Shown in pieces: positions 58,397-64,000 of a stretch of DNA of 64,000 bases. The notes below the pieces were generated by a model. That model ran no database searches. It had not been told where the DNA came from and was given only the letters and a program-made list of their open reading frames with translations. Positions within the stretch are counted from its first letter, which is position 1, and each line of letters opens with the position of its first letter. Origin of the DNA: Candidatus Methanosphaera massiliense (GTDB lineage: Archaea; Methanobacteriota; Methanobacteria; Methanobacteriales; Methanobacteriaceae); contig NZ_JARBXM010000001.1 in assembly GCF_028890305.1 (NCBI RefSeq), positions 312,501 to 376,500 of the forward strand, in the 5' to 3' direction. The position numbers and the translations under genes are program-made.

Positions 58397-59638
58397 TTAT
58401 TTAGCTTGGGTTATGTCTATACACATACCTGCTGCTACTGTTTGACCCATATCACGGATTGCGAATCTTCCCATGTGAGGAATTTCTTTGATGTTTTCAA
58501 TTACCATAGGTTTTGTTGGTTTAATGGTAACTAATGCTGCATCTCCTGTTTTTAGGAAGTCAGGGTTTTCTTCTTTAGGTTGTCCTGTTGCAGGATCAAG
58601 TTTTACATCTAAAGATAAGAATGTACATGCAACTTGTGCTGTGTGTGCGTGGAATACAGGTGTGTATCCAACTGTGATTACACCAGGGTGTTGTAATACA
58701 ACAACTTGTGCTTTGAATTCTTTTGCAACGCTAGGTGGGTTTTTGGTTGTACCTGCTACGTCTCCTCTTTTAATATCGTTTTTACCTACACCTCTTACGT
58801 TGAATCCAACGTTGTCTCCAGGAACTGCTTCTTCGAGTGTTTCGTGGTGCATTTCGATAGATTTTACTTCTCCAGTTACTCCTGCTGGTTCGAATGCAAT
58901 ATTTTCAGCTGTGTGTAATACACCAGTTTCTACTCTTCCTACAGGTACTGTACCTACTCCAGTAATGGAGTATACATCTTGTACAGGTAATCTTAAAGGT
59001 AAGTTTACAGGTTTATCTGGTTCATCTAATGCATCTAACTCTTGGATTAAAGTGTTACCTTTGTACCATGGAGTGTTTGAACTTTTCTCGGTTATGTTGT
59101 CTCCTTCAAATGCGGAAACTGGGATGAATGGTACTTCTGAAGGTTTGAATCCTACTGTTGAGATTAGTTTTCCTAATTCTTCTTTGAGTTCGTTGAATTT
59201 TGCTTCATCGTAGTCAATTACATCCATTTTGTTAATTGCAATGATTAATTGGTTTATACCAAGTGTTCTTGATAAGAAGATGTGTTCTTTTGTTTGTGGC
59301 ATGATACCGTCGTTTGCTGCTACTACGAGTACTGCTGCGTCTGCTTGTGATGCACCAGTAATCATGTTTTTAACAAAGTCACGGTGTCCTGGACAATCTA
59401 CTACTGTGTATTCGTATTTTTGTGTTTCGAATTTAGCGTGAGCAAGGTCGATTGTTACTCCTCTTTCTCTTTCTTCTCCGAGTTTGTCCATTACAAATCT
59501 AAATTTGTCTTCTCCTTCATCGAGTTGTTGTTCTGCGATAGCTCCTTCTAATAATAAAAGGTGTCCTACTAATGTTGATTTTCCGTGGTCTACGTGACCA
59601 ATGAATGCTAAGTTCATGTGAGTTTTTGCTTTTGCCAT
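58397..59638 (-). CDS. tuf: Translation elongation factor EF-1 alpha
   Basis: GTPase delivering aminoacyl-t[12 protein letters not shown] (14-22), [12 protein letters not shown] and the effector region [14 protein letters not shown] are present. 413 aa, full length, with domains 2 and 3. SD GGAGGATATATA. The 385-bp region upstream holds a series of hairpins (59692-59850), so it probably has its own promoter and a structured leader besides read-through from EF-2. Confidence 0.97.
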   Translation of the reverse strand: MAKAKTHMNLAFIGHVDHGKSTLVGHLLLLEGAIAEQQLDEGEDKFRFVMDKLGEERERGVTIDLAHAKFETQKYEYTVVDCPGHRDFVKNMITGASQADAAVLVVAANDGIMPQTKEHIFLSRTLGINQLIIAINKMDVIDYDEAKFNELKEELGKLISTVGFKPSEVPFIPVSAFEGDNITEKSSNTPWYKGNTLIQELDALDEPDKPVNLPLRLPVQDVYSITGVGTVPVGRVETGVLHTAENIAFEPAGVTGEVKSIEMHHETLEEAVPGDNVGFNVRGVGKNDIKRGDVAGTTKNPPSVAKEFKAQVVVLQHPGVITVGYTPVFHAHTAQVACTFLSLDVKLDPATGQPKEENPDFLKTGDAALVTIKPTKPMVIENIKEIPHMGRFAIRDMGQTVAAGMCIDITQAK

Positions 59639-59691
59639 TATATATCCTCCATATATTAAACATGTATTTGAATATAATTTATAAATCAGGT

Positions 59692-59850
59692 ACTATCCTT
59701 TGGATAGTTTGGTTTATAGATGTTAGCAAGCCGATTGCTAGATATATTTTATCTAGAGAACGTCCTCTAACTGTGTAATAAAGAAATACGTAGTTCTACT
59801 ACAAGAAATATACCAGGAGATTGGTATATTCCCCTGTAGAAATATTTCTT
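59692..59850 (-). ncRNA. Cluster of strong hairpins upstream of EF-1alpha (structured leader or small RNA)
   Basis: Listed by plus coordinates: ACTATCC-TTT-GGATAGT (59692-59708); TAGCAA/TTGCTA (59724-59740); CTAGAT/ATCTAG (59738-59756, exclusive with the previous one); TAGAG/CTCTA (59754-59769); AATATACCA/TGGTATATT (59807-59830) inside an outer stem AAGAAATA/TATTTCTT (59781-59850). Such dense pairing is unlike other gaps here. An H/ACA-like reading of the large hairpin (internal loop, ACA just after the stem) is possible but weak. The leader reaches to within about 55 nt of the EF-1alpha ATG. Confidence 0.4.
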
Positions 59851-60023
59851 ATATATTATCCTTAATTACAATTTTATAAATTACAATAATTTTCCTAAAT
59901 CTCTTGTGGAAATCTAGATATATTAAATTTATCTTTTAGTAATTATTGTATTTATAAATTTTTATTTATATACTTTATGGTTATGTTTTATAAAAAAAGT
60001 ATACGTGGAGATAAGTAATATAC

Positions 60024-62216
60024 TTATCCTAAGTAGTGGTCCGGTCCATATGGTTCTGGACTTAAACCTTTTCTTTCACGTATCTCTTTTACTATTTTAT
60101 TTTGTAATTCTCTTGGGATTCTTTCAAATCCAGAGTTTTCTGTTGACCAAATACAACGTCCTTCTGCTGCTGATCTGATATCTCCAGCAAATCCGAACAT
60201 TTCTGCTACAGGTACTTTGGATTCAATTGTAGACATGTCTCCTTCCTGACCCATTTCTACAATTTGTCCTCTTCTGTTTTGGATTTCACGGGTAGCTGCT
60301 CCCATGTAGTCTTGTGGTACACTGATATATACTTTTTGCATTGGTTCCATTAATGTTGGTTGTGCTAACATCATTGCACCGTATATTGCTTTTCTTATAG
60401 CAGGTAATACTTGTGCTGGTCCTCTGTGTACTGCATCTTCGTGTATTTTTGCGTCCATAAGACTGATTTTTATTCCCATAGCTTTCTCATCTGCTAATGG
60501 TCCATCATCTAGTGCACTTTCGAAACCTTCCATTAATAATTCTTTAATTTCATCTAAGTATTGGATACCACGAGTTTTGTTTACAAATATACTGTGTTTG
60601 TATACATCCCATACTTTCTTAGCTTCGTCTTTGTCTAATCCATGTTCTTGGAATACTTTTGCACTTTCTTTACCTTTTACTCTACCTTCTTCTATTTCTC
60701 CTTCGGAGATAGCGTTCATTAAATCATCAGATAATGGTTCAACGTCTATGTAGAATCTGTTATGTTTGTTAGGTGATTTACCTTCAACATTGGTTGCTGT
60801 GCCAGCAATTGTTTCTCTGTATACAACAATAGGCTCTGAAGTTTCAACTTCTAATCCTTTATCATTAATTCTGTAGATGATCACTTCTAAGTGTAATTCA
60901 CCCATACCAGCAATTAAGTGTTCACCAGTTTCCTCGTTAATCTCTACTCTGAGAGTTGGGTCTTCTTTACCTACTTGTCTTAATACTTCTATAAGTTTAG
61001 GTAAATCTTTGGTGTTTTTAGCTTCTACAGCTACTGTAACTACTGGTTCAGATATGTGTTCAAGACTTTCGAATGGTGCTATTTTATGATCTGCATCAGT
61101 GATTGTTTCACCAGCAATAGCTCCTCTAGCTCCAGTAATAGCCACAATGTTTCCAGCTGGTACAGAATCAGTGTTGATTCTTTCTGGACCCATATATACT
61201 CCTACTTGCTGGGTTCTTGCTTTTGCCATTGAACCTACAAAGTATATTTCGGAACCTTTTTCGATTGATCCACCATATACACGTCCAGTAGCTATTTCTC
61301 CAGCGTGTTTATCTATACTTACATCTGTTACCATTACTGCTAATGGGGAAGTTGAATCGGTGTTAATCATACCTTGACCTTCAACTGATTCGATGTCTCC
61401 GGACCAAATTTTAGGTACCCTGTATTGCTGTGCTACTTTAGGGCTAGGTAAGTGTTTTACTACCATACCAAGGATTACTTCCTCGATTTTTATTTTTTGA
61501 GCTAATTCTTTTTGTTTGTCTTCATTACAGTATTCAATAATATCTTTGAATGTAATGTGTGTTTTTTGCATCTCAGGTACGTTGATAGCCCAGTTGTGGT
61601 ATGCTGAACCGAATGCTACTGTACCATCTTCAATTTTAACTTGCCATTCTTCTTTGAATTGTTCAGGAGCCATGTTTCTGATAAGTTTGTTTACTCCTGC
61701 AATGATTTTAATAAATCTGTTTTGTAATTCAAGGTCGTCAAGTTTTAATTCGTTTATTAATCTGTCTACTTTGTTAATGAATAGTACTGGTCTTACATTT
61801 TCTTTTAATGCTTGTCTTAGTACTGTTTCTGTTTGAGGCATGATACCTTCAACTGCACATACAACTACTACTGCACCATCTACTGCCCTCATTGCACGTG
61901 TTACGTCTCCACCAAAGTCTACGTGTCCTGGTGTATCGATTAAGTTGATGAGGTATTCTTGATCCTCATAAGTGTGTACCATTGATACGTTAGCTGCATC
62001 AATAGTAATTCCTCTTTCTTGTTCTTGTTCATCAAAGTCTAGGAATCTTTGATCACCTGCTAATTCAGAGGAAATCATTCCTGCAGCTGCAAGAAGATTG
62101 TCTGATAAAGTAGTTTTTCCATGGTCAATGTGAGCTACTATACCAATGTTTCTAATATATTCTGGCTTGTACATTAAATCTTTAATTTTGTTAACCATTT
62201 GATCTCGTCGACTCAA
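60024..62216 (-). CDS. fusA: Translation elongation factor EF-2
   Basis: Translocation GTPase. [13 protein letters not shown] (G1), [12 protein letters not shown] (G3), NKVDR (G4). HRGPAQ near the C-terminus holds the diphthamide histidine. 730 aa from the TTG at 62216, giving the usual N-terminus [20 protein letters not shown]. That TTG lies 4 nt after AGGTGAT, whereas the GTG at 62225 is inside this SD. Confidence 0.97.
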   Translation of the reverse strand: MSRRDQMVNKIKDLMYKPEYIRNIGIVAHIDHGKTTLSDNLLAAAGMISSELAGDQRFLDFDEQEQERGITIDAANVSMVHTYEDQEYLINLIDTPGHVDFGGDVTRAMRAVDGAVVVVCAVEGIMPQTETVLRQALKENVRPVLFINKVDRLINELKLDDLELQNRFIKIIAGVNKLIRNMAPEQFKEEWQVKIEDGTVAFGSAYHNWAINVPEMQKTHITFKDIIEYCNEDKQKELAQKIKIEEVILGMVVKHLPSPKVAQQYRVPKIWSGDIESVEGQGMINTDSTSPLAVMVTDVSIDKHAGEIATGRVYGGSIEKGSEIYFVGSMAKARTQQVGVYMGPERINTDSVPAGNIVAITGARGAIAGETITDADHKIAPFESLEHISEPVVTVAVEAKNTKDLPKLIEVLRQVGKEDPTLRVEINEETGEHLIAGMGELHLEVIIYRINDKGLEVETSEPIVVYRETIAGTATNVEGKSPNKHNRFYIDVEPLSDDLMNAISEGEIEEGRVKGKESAKVFQEHGLDKDEAKKVWDVYKHSIFVNKTRGIQYLDEIKELLMEGFESALDDGPLADEKAMGIKISLMDAKIHEDAVHRGPAQVLPAIRKAIYGAMMLAQPTLMEPMQKVYISVPQDYMGAATREIQNRRGQIVEMGQEGDMSTIESKVPVAEMFGFAGDIRSAAEGRCIWSTENSGFERIPRELQNKIVKEIRERKGLSPEPYGPDHYLG

Positions 62217-62353
62217 ATATATCACCTAAATGTTAATCATAATATAATTATTTATCTTTTATTAAATGTTTTTTAATCTTTCGATTATTTTCATAAAGTC
62301 AAAAATTCTAGTTATTTCAAAAGAAGTAAGAAGAACTAGGAGTAGTTCAAGAA

Positions 62354-62917
62354 CTAGTGTGCGGATCTTGCTACTCTTTCTTTTTCTTCTTTTTTCTGTA
62401 CAGCATAGCTTCTGGAATCTTCTTCTGATGCAAGTAAGATTTCATCTGCTAAGCATTGTGCAGCTGATTTTTTGTTTTTGAATGCAGATTGCATTGCTCC
62501 TTTTGTTAAGAATCCTAATGATAAGTCTACTCTTCTTTGAGGTGCAATATCTACTGCTATTTGGTATCCTATTCCACCATATTTTATACGGGTGGTTTCT
62601 TCTCTAGGTGCTGTGTTTTCTACAGCTTTTACTAATACTTGTACAGGATTTTGTTTGGTTTTGTTGTTGATAATTTCTAAAGCATCTTCTACTATGGAGT
62701 ATGCTTTGTTTTTCTTACCACTGTTTCTTTCTGTTTTCATGAGTTTGTTCATGAGTCTTTCTACAATGGATACTCTTGATTTTGCAAATTGTCTTTTTAC
62801 GTGACGTCCCATTGTGTGTGGTACTACAATTTCATCTAGGCATACATAGTTTTGTAATCCCATATCTTCTACTGTAACTTCTGTTACATCCCATTTATCA
62901 AATAATTTGAAGCTCAT
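62354..62917 (-). CDS. rpsG: 30S ribosomal protein S7
   Basis: 187 aa uS7: VEDMGLQNYVCLDEIVVPHT at the N-terminus (archaeal extension), then ERLMNKLMKTERNSGKKNKA and TTRIKYGGIGYQIAVDIAPQRR. AAGGAG upstream. Sits between S12 (28 nt) and EF-2 in the conserved str order. Confidence 0.96.
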   Translation of the reverse strand: MSFKLFDKWDVTEVTVEDMGLQNYVCLDEIVVPHTMGRHVKRQFAKSRVSIVERLMNKLMKTERNSGKKNKAYSIVEDALEIINNKTKQNPVQVLVKAVENTAPREETTRIKYGGIGYQIAVDIAPQRRVDLSLGFLTKGAMQSAFKNKKSAAQCLADEILLASEEDSRSYAVQKKEEKERVARSAH

Positions 62918-62945
62918 ATTAATTAAATCTCCTTGAATAACGTAA

Positions 62946-63371
<426 letters not shown>

Positions 63372-63628
63372 ATTTATTCCTCCATTAATTTAATTTTATT
63401 TATTCTATTCAAAGTTTTAGTTTCACATGCACATATTACCTACTAGATGAAGAGAGTAAGTTTTAATGCTTTCATGCTATATTTCATCTAAATTTACGTG
63501 AAATTACTTCCACATACTTTTCATTATAGTTTTATAATTTTTGTATTAACTGAGTTCTAAGATTAAAAGATTAAAATAATGGTAATAATACCATAATCTG
63601 ATAATCTTTTATTTAATCATAAATATGG

Positions 63629-64000
63629 TTATTTTATGATAATATCACTAATTTCAAATTGTCTTTTAGCAAATTGTCTGGCTCGCTGAATATTCTGACC
63701 ATTTTTACCAATGGCAGCTCTCTTAGTCTTTGAGTCGACATCTAAGGTGGCGATTTTATTACCCTTAGCATCAGTTGAAAATTCTATTGAATTTATTGTT
63801 GCTGCTGATAATAAATTTCTTATAAATTCGCCGGGGTCGTCGGAGTGTTCTATTATTTCAACACTCCTATCTACAGATTTCTGCATCTTACCAATAGTAC
63901 TTCCACGTTTTCCTATTGCTAAGCCCATGTCTCCTTTTTTTACCAAAAAAGTAACTTTATTATGTTCGTCATCTATGATACAGTCCTTAACAGTGGCACT
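63629..64000 (-). CDS. nusA: NusA-like KH-domain transcription factor, N-terminus cut by window edge
   Basis: The frame is open to the right edge: upstream of the in-frame TTG at 63946 it continues as SATVKDCIIDDEHNKVTFLV, so that TTG is internal. GDMGLAIGKRGSTIGKMQ and RAAIGKNGQNIQRARQFAKR are the two KH GxxG motifs of archaeal NusA, a short form without the S1 domain. It normally lies between L30e and S12, as here. 123 codons plus stop are present; about 20 residues are probably missing. Confidence 0.88.
   Translation of the reverse strand, partial: SATVKDCIIDDEHNKVTFLVKKGDMGLAIGKRGSTIGKMQKSVDRSVEIIEHSDDPGEFIRNLLSAATINSIEFSTDAKGNKIATLDVDSKTKRAAIGKNGQNIQRARQFAKRQFEISDIIIK

Overview
The window looks like chromosome from a very AT-rich, host-associated methanogen of the Methanobacteriales, most likely Methanosphaera. 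The evidence is archaeal information genes (topoisomerase VI, TFB, aIF1A, aIF5A, Gar1, aRF1, archaeal DnaG, archaeal str operon), a coenzyme F430 synthetase-like Mur ligase, a geranylgeranyl reductase, very A/T-rich intergenic DNA and large adhesin-like surface proteins. No CRISPR array, rRNA gene, insertion sequence or prophage was seen.

Layout. 1-7.4 kb (mostly minus): citramalate synthase (cut by the left edge), Trm-G10 methylase, geranylgeranyl reductase, a PH-domain membrane protein with a tyrosine-rich tail, UPF0280, an ASCH-TPR fusion and an NrdG-like radical SAM activase. 7.7-9.8 kb: gamma-carbonic-anhydrase-like protein, hisC and pyruvoyl arginine decarboxylase. 10-18.7 kb (plus): a bacterial-type Lon protease, then a cofactor block (FBPase/IMPase, NAD kinase, cfbE, hemC), an oxidoreductase and a GfcR-type regulator. 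18.9-25.4 kb: aIF1A, a BASS/ACR3-like transporter, Rio1, a Dim2-like KH protein and topoisomerase VI B and A. 25.4-30 kb: two tandem small membrane paralogues, type II GAPDH, archaeal ornithine cyclodeaminase and a Na/Ca-type exchanger. 30-36.5 kb: two convergent giant surface proteins. 36.8-42.9 kb: metallophosphoesterase, Fe-S aldo/keto reductase, GyrI-like protein, aIF5A, BioY and XerA. 43-51 kb: DnaG, DUF211, RraA-like, gar1-tfb, a Zn-ribbon protein, UMP kinase and aRF1. 51.3-56.5 kb: a complete five-gene peptide/nickel-type ABC importer. 56.5-57.9 kb: a long non-coding stretch with GC-rich islands and tRNA-Ser(TGA). 57.9-64 kb: str operon S10, EF-1alpha, EF-2, S7, S12 and a NusA-like factor (cut by the right edge).

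The most unusual observation is in the gar1-tfb operon. The TFB reading frame is open far upstream of its first ATG, and the extra sequence encodes seven GRP (AT-hook) cores followed by an acidic stretch. The only strong ribosome-binding site is at the upstream end, next to a non-canonical ACG codon. A second candidate is a 16-bp perfect inverted repeat bracketing 95 bp just upstream of the larger adhesin-like gene, which has the layout of an invertible promoter or paired operator. Other leads are non-canonical starts on surface-protein genes, hairpins upstream of EF-1alpha, paired inverted repeats upstream of bioY, and a possible structured RNA between the ABC importer and tRNA-Ser.

Many starts follow the rule (A)GGTGAT or GTGAT followed 3-5 nt later by ATG/GTG/TTG, matching the 3' half of the Shine-Dalgarno consensus. 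Several starts here were chosen on that basis. Transcripts often end just after the stop codon in a C-containing pyrimidine patch followed by a T-run.
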